Numbered from the stretch's first letter, positions 28,924 to 37,574 are shown. The stretch is 64,000 nt of DNA from an uncultured Hyphomonas sp. (GCF_963677035.1 NZ_OY781472.1:2943658-3007657); one strand, 5' to 3'. Made by a program: numbers and translations. The notes: generated by a model from the sequence alone, not told the origin.

Positions 28924-29058
28924 GCTGAGTGTAAGGCAAGGACGCAAAAGAAGTTATTCTGATTGGGCCGTGTGGATCACCGAAAGCGCTTGTCACCAAA
29001 AGTGGGGGCGAAAGCCTGATTTCAGGTAAGTCGGACACTTGGAATATGGACACTCAGC
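28924..29058 (+). ncRNA. Candidate retron msr-msd RNA
   Basis: GCTGAGTGT (28924-28932) and ACACTCAGC (29050-29058) are perfect inverted repeats flanking 117 nt, the arrangement and size of retron a1/a2 ends around msr-msd. Inside are a GGC-GAAA-GCC hairpin (29007-29016) and CCTG-ATTT-CAGG (29015-29026). It is on the strand of, and upstream from, the effector and RT genes. Against it: the end is 377 nt before the effector start, and no clear AGC branch guanosine follows a1. A further hairpin (TGCGG-TTA-CCGCA, 28892-28904) is just upstream, and more hairpins lie at 29179-29222. The true boundaries could differ. Confidence 0.38.
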
Positions 29059-29208
29059 CGGATGATCGAGGTCGACGTCTCATAGTATCCCAACGAGTTG
29101 TTGTTTATTCCGCTGCGCGCCGGTCGCTGGTGCATGTGGGAGGCCGCTTTCGACGCGCTCGCCCCACCTCAAACTATGGACCATGAAATGGTCTGACTCT
29201 CGGAATGA

Positions 29209-29430
29209 ATGAGGCACGAGAGCTGCTCAGATCAAAGTAATGTCCCGCTTGAATTTAATTCTTTGTCTGAAAGTCGGGGCATGATGGCCATGGTGCTTTC
29301 TATGACTAGGAAGCTTTTATTTGGTTGTTTGTATCTCAATTTGAAAGGCTCGTTTTTGGACGTTCTGATAAGTGTTTTGCTCATGCTCTTCAATTTTGGC
29401 TGGCAAATCGTATTGATCTCACTAAACTAA
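29209..29430 (+). CDS. Possible small membrane protein
   Basis: A 73-codon frame ending 4 nt before the phosphoribosyltransferase-like gene. Its C-terminal half is strongly hydrophobic (FLDVLISVLLMLFNFGWQIVLISL), which could be one membrane helix. No ribosome-binding site or known family is evident, and the region also contains hairpins that could belong to an RNA instead. Listed because its position directly before the retron effector gene makes it worth testing; it may not be a gene. Confidence 0.22.
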   Translation: MRHESCSDQSNVPLEFNSLSESRGMMAMVLSMTRKLLFGCLYLNLKGSFLDVLISVLLMLFNFGWQIVLISLN

Positions 29431-29434
29431 TTCA

Positions 29435-30685
29435 ATGCACATAAATCCGAACGACAATGTGATGAAAGGATGGCTCAGCCAATTTGAAGGTGCGGACAGA
29501 GATCTGGCTGTCGAATTGGTAGAGAACCTTCTTTATGTGAGCACTGATGAATTTCAGCAGCGTACCTTGCAGATGCTCCGCGCTCTACCCAACACGCATA
29601 CTGGACCGTTTGGGCTATATGTGGAGCGAAAGGTGCGGCGGTATAAAGGCATCCCAAATAGACTTTTTGATGAGCAGAAGGGTAAAGTAAAGCGATCTAT
29701 AGGGGGCGGGCCAAAGCCCGTTGATTCAACACATGCAGGGCGCCATGAAGTTGGTAGCGAAGGGATATTGGCTCAGATCGCAACCCAAGTTCAAAGAGGC
29801 GATCCAGCTACTTTTTTCAACCATCCTGGCCCGAATGCCATACGCCGCAATAAAATCAGACGCTTTGTTTTAATCACGGACTTTGTCGGAACTGGTAATC
29901 AGTCTTCAGAATATTTGGACGCGGCATGGCGCAATGCGTCCACGAAATCTTGGGCCTCAGGACAATTCTTGAAGTTCATTGTGATTTGTCATTCTGCCAC
30001 CCCGGAAGGCCGAGCGAAAATCTTGAGCCATACATGCCAGCCTGAAATCATTGAGTATCAAGCGGCACCGACGCTTAGCACACTCGCGCCTTATCGCCGG
30101 ACAGCCATGGCCATAATGTGCGATCGATACGGTCCAACTTACTCTGAAGCCAAAGGCATCCCTTCGCTGGGATATGGTAATTGCGGGGCGTTGATTGCTT
30201 TCGCTCACGGCGTTCCGAATAACGCGCCAAGACTACTTTTCAAGCGTGGACGCAAATGGGAGCCTCTGTTTCCGGGGCGCGTTACGTCGGCGATCCAGCC
30301 TCTACGCAGGCAAGAGAAGGCAGATTCAATTGCACGCAGATTGCTGCGGCTGTCGGAGTCGCGCATTGCCCACCTCGCTCAGGCGCAAGGGCTCCCAGCC
30401 GGTAGTGACGAAACACTTCTCGTTCTTGCTGCTCTTAAACGCAGGCCCCGCACTGCGGAGACAGTATCATCGCGAACAGAATTACCTATAGCTCAAGTAA
30501 AAGCCGCGCTGATGCGCGCTAGGGCGGCGGGATGGATCGACGCTGATAACCGACTTACGAAACAAGCCTATACCGAATTGGAGGTTCTAAGAGAAAAGCA
30601 GGCACTCGCACCCTCACGCTTTCGGGGGAAGAGTGGATATTATGTGCCTCAAAGTTTGAGAGCGCCAATGGATCAGTTTAGCTAA
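29435..30685 (+). CDS. Phosphoribosyltransferase-like/winged-helix retron effector
   Basis: A 416-residue protein. Residues 144-156, FVLITDFVGTGNQ, fit the PRPP-binding loop of type I phosphoribosyltransferases (four hydrophobic residues, an acidic residue, then TG). GALIAFAHGVPNNAPRLLFKRG near 250-270 fits the second conserved PNN segment of a phosphoribosyltransferase-like family linked to reverse transcriptases. Residues about 325-385 (TLLVLAALKRRPRTAETVSSRTELPIAQVKAALMRARAAGWID) form a winged helix. It is 102 nt upstream of the RT gene in the same frame and strand. Retrons of type III in the published classification pair an RT with such a protein, as I recall, so it is the likely toxic effector held by RT-msDNA. 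Confidence 0.65.
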   Translation: MHINPNDNVMKGWLSQFEGADRDLAVELVENLLYVSTDEFQQRTLQMLRALPNTHTGPFGLYVERKVRRYKGIPNRLFDEQKGKVKRSIGGGPKPVDSTHAGRHEVGSEGILAQIATQVQRGDPATFFNHPGPNAIRRNKIRRFVLITDFVGTGNQSSEYLDAAWRNASTKSWASGQFLKFIVICHSATPEGRAKILSHTCQPEIIEYQAAPTLSTLAPYRRTAMAIMCDRYGPTYSEAKGIPSLGYGNCGALIAFAHGVPNNAPRLLFKRGRKWEPLFPGRVTSAIQPLRRQEKADSIARRLLRLSESRIAHLAQAQGLPAGSDETLLVLAALKRRPRTAETVSSRTELPIAQVKAALMRARAAGWIDADNRLTKQAYTELEVLREKQALAPSRFRGKSGYYVPQSLRAPMDQFS

Positions 30686-30787
30686 TGCCCGGTCTGTTTC
30701 AGACAGGGCTCGGTGGATTGCTTAGCTTAATCGGCAGCAACCCAGCCTTGGGCAGCGTTTTTCGCTTGCCTACGTTAAAGCGGCCTC

Positions 30788-32035
30788 ATGTTGCAAATCA
30801 TGAACAAGCTGCGTCCTGGTGCGACGTCTTCCGTAGCACCTTGTTCACGATCCGCCTTCGGCGGTCAAAGTAAATTGACCAATTGGCGCTCTCAATCCTT
30901 TACTGAAACTGCAAGAGAAGCGAATGCGCCCGCGCAGCTTATTCAAAATGCAAAGCGCACACGCTCTCTGCAAAGAGCTCGCGTTCGGCAAGTTCCGCCC
31001 ATTTTTACTTTGAAGCATCTGTCGCATTTGACGGGCGTAAGTTATGGCTTTCTCCGCAATTGCGTCGAACGCTTTGGCGAAGAACCCTATAAAGTCTTTC
31101 GCATGCTCAAGCGCCAACTCCCCGGCGAAACAAAAGCCCGCTATCGAATGATAAGTGTGCCGGATGACCGGCTTATGGCGGTGCAGAGATGGATAAATAC
31201 GCAAATCTTACAGAACCTCTCCGTGAACCCAGCCAGCACAGCGTTCAAATCGGGAAGCCAGATTGTTGATGCGGCTGAGCGCCACTGTGGGTGCCGGTGG
31301 CTCATTAAAATGGACATCGTAAATTTCTTTGAGTCTGTCAGTGAGCAGCAAGTTTTTCATGTTTTCTCATCGGCAGGCTATCAGCCACTTGTGGCGTTTG
31401 AGTTGGCCAGAATTTGCACCCGCATGGGGCAGCAATCCTTTGCGCGCCGGGGCCGTAAATGGCATTCGCCGGAAAAAGAAGATTTCACTATACCGCATTA
31501 TTACAGCCCGTTGCTAGGGCATCTTCCGCAAGGCGCGCCCACTAGTCCGATGCTGGCTAATCTCGCTATGAAGCGCTTTGATGAAATTGTGACGGCGATC
31601 GCCAACGATCGTGGGCTTGTTTACTCTCGCTACGCTGACGATCTGAGCTTCTCGACTGACGATGAGAGCTTTGGGCGGGATGATGCTCGGACCCTTATCT
31701 CTTTGGTTAAGTCGGAATTGGGTAATCATGGGTTTCAATCGCATTATGCTAAAACAAAAATTTGCCCGCCAGGATCGCGCAGGATTGTTCTTGGTCTGTT
31801 GGTCGATAGCGATGAGCCTCGTCTGGCAAAGTCTTATAGAAAAAATTTAGACCAGCACCTGCACTTTATGTCTCCCGAGAGTGTGGGCCCTGTAGCGCAT
31901 GCTGCACACAAGAATTTCCGCAGTGTTTATGGACTCAAAAACCATGTCGAAGGGTTGATTGTACATGCTATGCAGGTCGATCGCGTTTACGCTCAGACAG
32001 CTTGGGACAAGTTTAATCGGGTTGAATGGCCCTAA
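30788..32035 (+). CDS. Retron-type reverse transcriptase
   Basis: A 415-residue RT. KMDIVNFFESV (175-184) is RT motif 3 with the first catalytic Asp, LPQGAPTSPMLANL (247-260) is motif 4, SRYADDLSFS (280-289) is the YADD catalytic motif, and RRIVLGLLVDSDEPRLAKSYRKNLDQHLHF (331-360) corresponds to the retron VTG region, here VLG. AFKSGSQIVDAAERH before motif 3 fits the retron-specific insertion. There is no maturase or Cas1 domain, so it is not a group II intron RT or DGR RT. The first 70 residues are an unusual basic extension. It would make the msDNA from the upstream RNA and act with the PRTase-like partner. Confidence 0.88.
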   Translation: MLQIMNKLRPGATSSVAPCSRSAFGGQSKLTNWRSQSFTETAREANAPAQLIQNAKRTRSLQRARVRQVPPIFTLKHLSHLTGVSYGFLRNCVERFGEEPYKVFRMLKRQLPGETKARYRMISVPDDRLMAVQRWINTQILQNLSVNPASTAFKSGSQIVDAAERHCGCRWLIKMDIVNFFESVSEQQVFHVFSSAGYQPLVAFELARICTRMGQQSFARRGRKWHSPEKEDFTIPHYYSPLLGHLPQGAPTSPMLANLAMKRFDEIVTAIANDRGLVYSRYADDLSFSTDDESFGRDDARTLISLVKSELGNHGFQSHYAKTKICPPGSRRIVLGLLVDSDEPRLAKSYRKNLDQHLHFMSPESVGPVAHAAHKNFRSVYGLKNHVEGLIVHAMQVDRVYAQTAWDKFNRVEWP

Positions 32036-32057
32036 TTTCTCACGACACTTGGGCATC

Positions 32058-32075
32058 TTGCGGCTAACGCCGCAA
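32058..32075 (+). terminator. Hairpin after the retron RT
   Basis: TTGCGGC-TAAC-GCCGCAA, a perfect 7-bp stem with a 4-nt loop, 23 nt after the RT stop and before the convergent ABC ATPase gene. No T tract follows, so terminator function is uncertain. The sequence resembles the hairpin at 28892-28904 on the other side of the retron. Confidence 0.4.
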
Positions 32076-32166
32076 CGGGCACACCTTGGGAAGGAAGAAA
32101 GACTAAGTAGACTTTTGCATTAGCTCGTTGGCGTATGCTTTGTTTGCGAAACAACCCATGCTCAAT

Positions 32167-34212
32167 TTACATCTTTTTGAGAATGAAGCCTGCGTAAGAG
32201 TAAATAGTAGCATCAACCCCATCGAGCGCCGCATTCACGCGTTCCAGAATCTCCGATGTGGTTACGAGGATTTGGCGCTCGGTTCCGGCCCCTTTGGCAC
32301 TAGCATTGAAGAAGGCGGCCAAGTCCAATTCGCGCATTTGTTGCTGCCCAGGCTCATCGAACACTGCGAACCCCATTTGATTTGTTTGAAACTTCTTTGA
32401 CAGCTGCACCAGCGCAAGAATGTATGACCATTTTAAGCGAATACCATCACTGGCGGATGCTTCGAAACCGATGTCTTTGACGACCCTGTTGCCGTCATCG
32501 TCTTCTGTTACGACTTGTGGGCGAAAGTCGTCGGGGGAAAGTGTAATGTCATCCGCTCGAAAGGAAGAAAAGCGGAAGCGGCCGAGCAATGTCTGAATGA
32601 TACTTTGAAAAGCGTTGATCTTTGTTTGATCCGAAACAGTGAGATTTCCAGGACCAAGTTCCTTTAATTCAGCAACGACGCGTGCCCAGTCTCGGGCGAT
32701 CTCTCGCAAACCTTCGACGGCTCCATCAATTTTCTCCTGTTGAGCTTGCCACCTTTCCAGACGAGCTTCCAAGCGTACAATTTCTTCCATCTCGGAGCGT
32801 GCTGGACTCTTAGTCGGCCGAAGGAGGTCACGTTTTAGAGACCGAATTTTCGAACGCTGTTCCTGAACATCTTCACGCATAGACCGATACCGGACGGATA
32901 AGAGATCCATATTCTCAGAAACCGACCCGAGCATCGCGCGGTACAATTCGAGTTGGGACCTTATGAAAACGATATTTTCTTCGAGTCCCATTGCTTCGCG
33001 ACTGACTGCTGGGAGCAGTTCAGTTGTCACAGCTTGCTGACAGGTCGGACATGTATGGTCAGTCGAAGCCGACCCGAGTGTCGAACCAAGCTTTTGCAGC
33101 TTGAGGGCATCTTGATTGCGTAGAAGATCGGTTTCGAGCGCCGCCACACGATCCTGAAAACCTTGTCTCTCGCTGTTGGCGAGTTGGTAGTCTTGCCCAA
33201 GAATTTGGATTTGCGAATTCAAATTCGCATAGTGCTCTTCAGTCTCTTCAAGTTCTCTCTTTAGACCGTTTTCCGCGTCATCGACGAAATCGAACTCAGA
33301 CTCATCAAAAGCGCTGATCCTGTTTCTGATCTCTTCAGAAACATCGACAAGAGAGCGCCATTCTTCGCCATAGTAGATTGATAGTTGCACTACACTGTCT
33401 TGACCAAAGCTAGCCGTCGGTTCGTGGGGGAGGCCTGATATCCGAACCAGTGTGCTTTCTCCTTCTATAACCTCCCTGCGACGTTCGCGATAACGGGCTT
33501 GCAGTATCAATTGCTCTTTACGCAGCTCGCTCCTGCGGCGACGCACCTTTCCGGCATCAAGATCGAGAATAAACTCTAGCACCCGGCGTGGGAGGTCTTG
33601 TATTCCTAGGTAGGTTGGAAGCGGCCCCTGGACGGTGGACCACCCCCGCTTTTGTTCGACAAAGAACATCGGGAAAAGTGTTTCGATATAAAGGAGCCCT
33701 TCATCACCATCGAACCGAGGTACTTGCGGCAGATCCCAGCCGATAAACTTGGCAAGGCGATGATGGAATCCATCTTCGCGAACTGCCGCGCCGGCATCGT
33801 AAAGGAAAAAGTCGCGCTGGTTGCCAAGACCACGGTCGACTTCTTCCAGTCGACAGTCCCAAGTCCGAACGAGCTTCTGTTCGGCGGTGCCGGCAATGTC
33901 GCGCCGGACCGTCATGTATTCTCCATCCTCGTTAACAAGCTCAATAGCTACATGAGACTCAAGCACAGATTCATAAGAACTGTCAGGATCGCTCTGGATG
34001 CGTTCACGCATGGCGTAGGGAAGCGGGACCTCAAGTCTTGGGCCGATGGAACGTTCCAGCCCAAGGCCATAGATGATCGACATTAGCGTCGTTGATTTCC
34101 CTGATGTGTTATCTGCTTGAATGACGTTCAGGCCAGACTTCAATGGGAGATCGACACCGTACGTGTTGTCGGCGGTTATGGACCTGAGCCTTATATGTCG
34201 GATCTGAATCAT
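32167..34212 (-). CDS. ABC-three-component system ATPase
   Basis: A 681-residue SMC/Rad50-like ATPase. Walker A is ADNTSGKST (33-41) after GLNVIQ, Walker B is GFAVFDEPG (614-622), and EASASDGIRLKWSY is the signature region. The middle is coiled coil, with a CPTC pair near residue 388 as in zinc hooks but with only one clear CxxC. The start codon overlaps the stop of the middle component by 4 nt. Such ATPases with a small middle gene and an effector form the ABC-3C conflict systems described by Aravind and colleagues; the ATPase is thought to sense invasive nucleoprotein. It converges with the retron RT gene. Confidence 0.72.
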   Translation of the reverse strand: MIQIRHIRLRSITADNTYGVDLPLKSGLNVIQADNTSGKSTTLMSIIYGLGLERSIGPRLEVPLPYAMRERIQSDPDSSYESVLESHVAIELVNEDGEYMTVRRDIAGTAEQKLVRTWDCRLEEVDRGLGNQRDFFLYDAGAAVREDGFHHRLAKFIGWDLPQVPRFDGDEGLLYIETLFPMFFVEQKRGWSTVQGPLPTYLGIQDLPRRVLEFILDLDAGKVRRRRSELRKEQLILQARYRERRREVIEGESTLVRISGLPHEPTASFGQDSVVQLSIYYGEEWRSLVDVSEEIRNRISAFDESEFDFVDDAENGLKRELEETEEHYANLNSQIQILGQDYQLANSERQGFQDRVAALETDLLRNQDALKLQKLGSTLGSASTDHTCPTCQQAVTTELLPAVSREAMGLEENIVFIRSQLELYRAMLGSVSENMDLLSVRYRSMREDVQEQRSKIRSLKRDLLRPTKSPARSEMEEIVRLEARLERWQAQQEKIDGAVEGLREIARDWARVVAELKELGPGNLTVSDQTKINAFQSIIQTLLGRFRFSSFRADDITLSPDDFRPQVVTEDDDGNRVVKDIGFEASASDGIRLKWSYILALVQLSKKFQTNQMGFAVFDEPGQQQMRELDLAAFFNASAKGAGTERQILVTTSEILERVNAALDGVDATIYSYAGFILKKM

Positions 34213-34685
34213 AGAAGGCGCTTTCCTACTAATAGTATACGCTGGACGAAGGACTCGGAAATTCGCGTCGCCCACCCCTTGAGAAATATCCGCTCTTTGA
34301 CAAGAACATCATCAAGGGAATCGATCTCCTTTGCCGCTTTTGTTCCTGTTTCTGTTAGCTTTAGTGTTGTGCGGTTGCTACTGACGGACCAGTCAGCGAA
34401 CCCTTCTCCAACGAGGAAGTCGAGGGCGCGTGAGAAGGCTGGCTCGACCCGCAAACGCCAAATGTATGGTGGCGCTCTATCTTCTAGGATAGCCTCAAGC
34501 TTATCTTGCGATGCTTGGGAGCGGAGAGCGTCGTTCAGAACATGCAGCTTGGCGAACGATGCTTTTTTGCCGCGTGAATGCAGCAAAGCCAACAGCGTGA
34601 CGGACACGCGCCAAGATATCCGCATATCCCCTGAGCAGGGTTTCCGACGCTCGCTGAAAACAAAGGAAGTGTCCTGTCCGTTCAT
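34209..34685 (-). CDS. ABC-3C middle component
   Basis: A 158-residue cytoplasmic protein without catalytic motifs. The first half is helical (RISWRVSVTLLALLHSRGKKASFAKLHVLNDALRS) and the second looks like a winged helix (ALDFLVGEGFADWSVSSNRTTLKLTETGTKAAKEI). This matches the layout expected of ABC-3C middle components, which probably connect ATPase and effector. The ATG at 34685 overlaps the effector stop (ATGA), so the three genes are translationally coupled. The frame to 34739 is not used. Confidence 0.6.
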   Translation of the reverse strand: MNGQDTSFVFSERRKPCSGDMRISWRVSVTLLALLHSRGKKASFAKLHVLNDALRSQASQDKLEAILEDRAPPYIWRLRVEPAFSRALDFLVGEGFADWSVSSNRTTLKLTETGTKAAKEIDSLDDVLVKERIFLKGWATRISESFVQRILLVGKRLL

Positions 34686-35608
34686 TCCGAGGCGCCGCTT
34701 GAAGATGTTGTGAAATCGAGCGGGCACTCGATAAGCCATGTTCCAATCTGTCCCATTGCAATTGCGCGAAGAGCGTTTGTTTCAAGCGTCGGAAGCGCTG
34801 ACGTGAGCGCTTGATACAATCTGTCCTGCTCGCCAGTCAGGAGATCGCCAGTAGGTCCAGTTACTGTGCCGGAGGTCTCTAATCTATCTTCCTCTAGCGC
34901 AATCGCAGTTGTTGCCTTTTCCCAAAGTTCCGGTGCGTCGCGTTTTAGTTGTTCAAGTGCGTTCTCGGACCTAATATGAGTGCGGATGAATCCATCCTTC
35001 TTTATGCTCGCCTGATTAGAGTCGAGATTGGGGAATCCGCGGCCAATTTTTTGATCGAGGGTTTCGTCAATCGTATTGCCAACCTGCGCTATTTCATCAG
35101 TGTTGGGTGTTTTCAACGTTATGGGCGCGCCACAGGCCTCGAGTCTGATCCGGTCAATCTCCTTCGAAAAGTCCTCTTGGCAGTGAACAAGCCCGTGGAA
35201 ATCAGAATCAATAAACGGCAAGCCAGATTCTAGGATTTTCTGCGCTCTCGCGGCGACCGTTGTAACGACTTCCTTGTCATCTAAGAACGGGCACAACATT
35301 ATCCAGCGGGTTATTTTCATTCCGCTCAGAAGCTTGCCAATCTTGTCTTCGTTCTTTGCGAGCTTTCCTAGATCCCGATTAGCCTTCGCGCGCATGGCGC
35401 TCGCTGCTTTGGCGGTGTCTCCGGTTTCCTCGGGAGCGTAGCTTTGGTATACGCACCCGTCGGTCGTAAAACATTCGATACCAAGATCGCCCTTAACGCG
35501 AGCCGGAATTGATTGAACATTTGTAGCGCCATGACGTTCGCGAACAAGCCGCAAACTGAATTGCTCCCATTCGCTTCCGTCCCAATCACGGGGATACTTC
35601 TCTATCAT
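34682..35608 (-). CDS. ABC-3C effector with restriction-endonuclease-like domain
   Basis: A 308-residue protein, first gene of the three-gene ABC system. The N-terminal part has W-x-G-x-E-W-E-QFSLRLVRERHG and then KGDLGIECFTTDGCVYQSYA (residues about 39-58). This reads as a PD-(D/E)XK-like site with the Asp, Glu and Gln in place of the lysine. Similar D-x3-E-...-Q-x-Y patterns occur in Mrr-type nuclease folds. A helical stretch with KAKANRDLGKL follows, and the C-terminal 150 residues are unrecognised. Nuclease action on DNA is an inference; the weak motif could also mark an inactive fold. Confidence 0.55.
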   Translation of the reverse strand: MIEKYPRDWDGSEWEQFSLRLVRERHGATNVQSIPARVKGDLGIECFTTDGCVYQSYAPEETGDTAKAASAMRAKANRDLGKLAKNEDKIGKLLSGMKITRWIMLCPFLDDKEVVTTVAARAQKILESGLPFIDSDFHGLVHCQEDFSKEIDRIRLEACGAPITLKTPNTDEIAQVGNTIDETLDQKIGRGFPNLDSNQASIKKDGFIRTHIRSENALEQLKRDAPELWEKATTAIALEEDRLETSGTVTGPTGDLLTGEQDRLYQALTSALPTLETNALRAIAMGQIGTWLIECPLDFTTSSSGASE

Positions 35609-36097
35609 TCTATAGCTTTACCGCCTGCCATCAACTTACAGTCATCATCGTTAAACCGCTCGTCAATGGGAAAATGTTCGGTAAATATGGAATGTGCCCA
35701 GATATAGCGGGATGGTGTTGAAAGTAATCTAGGTCATTGAAATAAATATAAGTCATGCTGACAAAGTGATTTTGGTTCAAATTTGTTTGGCTAATAGGGC
35801 GTCAAGCATAAACGTTGCACTGTCTCCAGTGTCAGCTTCGGAGCTATCCAGACGTCGCTTCTGCCTATGGGTATTCCTGATCGCTTTTTCGAATATCTGC
35901 CGCGGCACCAGGGTCGAAGATCCGGCTAAACACTCAGACTTCTCTTAATAGGCGAGTGCGCTTTCAGAGCTCCATGAGAGCCGTTTTTGTGCTGGGGGCC
36001 AATCATCCCACCGGAGAAGAGCCAAACGCGTGTCAGTGACTTTCCTGAGTCGATCATTCGGTATTCTGGAAATGGTTTGGCGCTCAAGACACCGAGA
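35609..36097. other. AT-rich intergenic region
   Basis: About 490 nt between the divergently placed ABC-3C operon start and the 3' end of the HUH gene. No frame longer than 68 codons is convincing. The first 180 nt are AT-rich and should contain the promoter of the three-gene operon; I see no clear consensus elements. Confidence 0.4.
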
Positions 36098-37507
36098 TTA
36101 CTTCTTTGCGGCGTCTACTCGCTTCATCACTGCGCGCGCATAGCGTTGTTCCTGACGCATCTTTTCCCACTCCGCCTGACCTCTTCTGCTTAACGGCTGC
36201 GTTGCGCGGAGCAGGGAGTACACCTGCCATTTCGACCGGCTCGTCAGGGAGTGCTTATAAGGATAAGCTGCCCAACGCGCAGGAGTCCTCAGCGGTTGGG
36301 CGTCGGACCAGCGTTCCTTGTTCTCTCGAAATTCGGCGCGTGCCAATTTCTGTAGAACAGATGATAGACGATTAAGCGTGTCTTCGGTGGGCTCAAGGTC
36401 GATCGCGCCATGCAGGTGAGGAACCTGACCCAAACCGCGTTCGACGATGAAGTAAAAGTCAGGGCATCTCCCGAATTCTTTCTTCAGGTACCGGCGAAGT
36501 CGATCTTGAATTTCCGAGCCGGTATCTCGCTCTGACATCACTGCCATGCCGAGTGACTGAGAAGTAAGGTCCGCAGTGAGGGCAATGCCATGGGATCCTG
36601 ATGAGTGGATCGCTCGGGCCATGGCTATTGCACGGACTGGTTCGGTTGTTCTATCCCATGGTCCGAAGGTGGGGAGGCTGGCCAGTCTCTTGATGTAGGC
36701 CTGAACAAGCTCCTTAGAGTGTTGAACTCCACTGCTTGTTTTCATGTGCCTAGTTGTCTTCTCACCACTTAGCTTGAGGTCAAAAGCTTCAGTTCCTAAT
36801 TGCACTACAGCTACGTCACTAAATGCACAGCGGATGCTCTCGAACTTCCTGTAGGCTTCGGCGATTTTCAGGTGTTGCTGATAACGCGTCGGCAAGCCTG
36901 TTTTCGCAAATCCCGGCGATGAAGCAGCTTGCTCAGCAATTAGAGCATCGTGTTCTTTGGAGCGACTCGCATTTCCGCGCGGATACTTAATTGTCTGACG
37001 ATGATAGTAATCGGCAAGTTGGATCGCGCTTTCGCCGATGAAGCGGTTCACCAAGTGGTCTGGTGTATAGTCAGGATGTGATCCGACCTCGTGATAATCT
37101 GGTTCCTTGTATCGAATGCAATCAAGTCCATAGGCGAGACGCCACCATGGTATTGCGGCGTCTATCACCTTTTGCGCGAACGCGCTCTTAGCCGGCTTTT
37201 TTGGGTGCTTTCGCCAGTGCTCACCCAGCGAATAGAGGGCTATTAGTGCGGCTTCATCGACAAGTCCGCTAATCAATCCGGTCTCATCAAGCATGGAGGC
37301 TGCCGCCGTTCCGTCGTCACCATAGTGTTTGCGAAGGGCTTCCTGTTCTGAATTGAGCTTGGCATCGAATGCAAATTCGCTACTACGCCGCGCTTTCGCG
37401 AGTCGCCGCTGGATGGTGCTTATTTTCAAGAAATTGTGCCTGTTATTATCTGGTCGTTGTCGGTTCGAGACGCGCCGCGCGTTGGAGCAGTGAGTCGAAA
37501 ATTGCAT
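36098..37507 (-). CDS. HUH-endonuclease-like (replication initiator type) protein
   Basis: A 469-residue protein. Near residue 362 it has VPHLHGAIDLEP, an H-x-H motif (His 364 and 366) preceded by a hydrophobic strand FYFIVERGLG, which is the metal-binding signature of HUH rolling-circle initiators and relaxases. Tyrosines at about 415 and 417 (AAYPYKHS) could be catalytic. The N-terminal 230 residues are helical and unrecognised. Rep-like proteins of inovirus or plasmid origin often have this layout, so it may serve replication of the excised island. The start is uncertain since no strong ribosome-binding site was found. Confidence 0.5.
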   Translation of the reverse strand: MQFSTHCSNARRVSNRQRPDNNRHNFLKISTIQRRLAKARRSSEFAFDAKLNSEQEALRKHYGDDGTAAASMLDETGLISGLVDEAALIALYSLGEHWRKHPKKPAKSAFAQKVIDAAIPWWRLAYGLDCIRYKEPDYHEVGSHPDYTPDHLVNRFIGESAIQLADYYHRQTIKYPRGNASRSKEHDALIAEQAASSPGFAKTGLPTRYQQHLKIAEAYRKFESIRCAFSDVAVVQLGTEAFDLKLSGEKTTRHMKTSSGVQHSKELVQAYIKRLASLPTFGPWDRTTEPVRAIAMARAIHSSGSHGIALTADLTSQSLGMAVMSERDTGSEIQDRLRRYLKKEFGRCPDFYFIVERGLGQVPHLHGAIDLEPTEDTLNRLSSVLQKLARAEFRENKERWSDAQPLRTPARWAAYPYKHSLTSRSKWQVYSLLRATQPLSRRGQAEWEKMRQEQRYARAVMKRVDAAKK

Positions 37508-37574
37508 CTTCGTATTTCACGAGCCGCATCGATTTTGAAAGAGTGGAAAGCTGAAGACTACCTCTATAGATCTT

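Noticed and set aside
30685..30873. 62-codon frame overlapping the effector stop (TAATG)
   Set aside because: It could be translationally coupled, but it mostly overlaps the start of the RT gene in another frame and its translation has no features.
32058..32075. Integron attC-like reading of the hairpin after the RT
   Set aside because: The sequence lacks a proper GTTRRRY/RYYYAAC pair and there is no integron integrase nearby.
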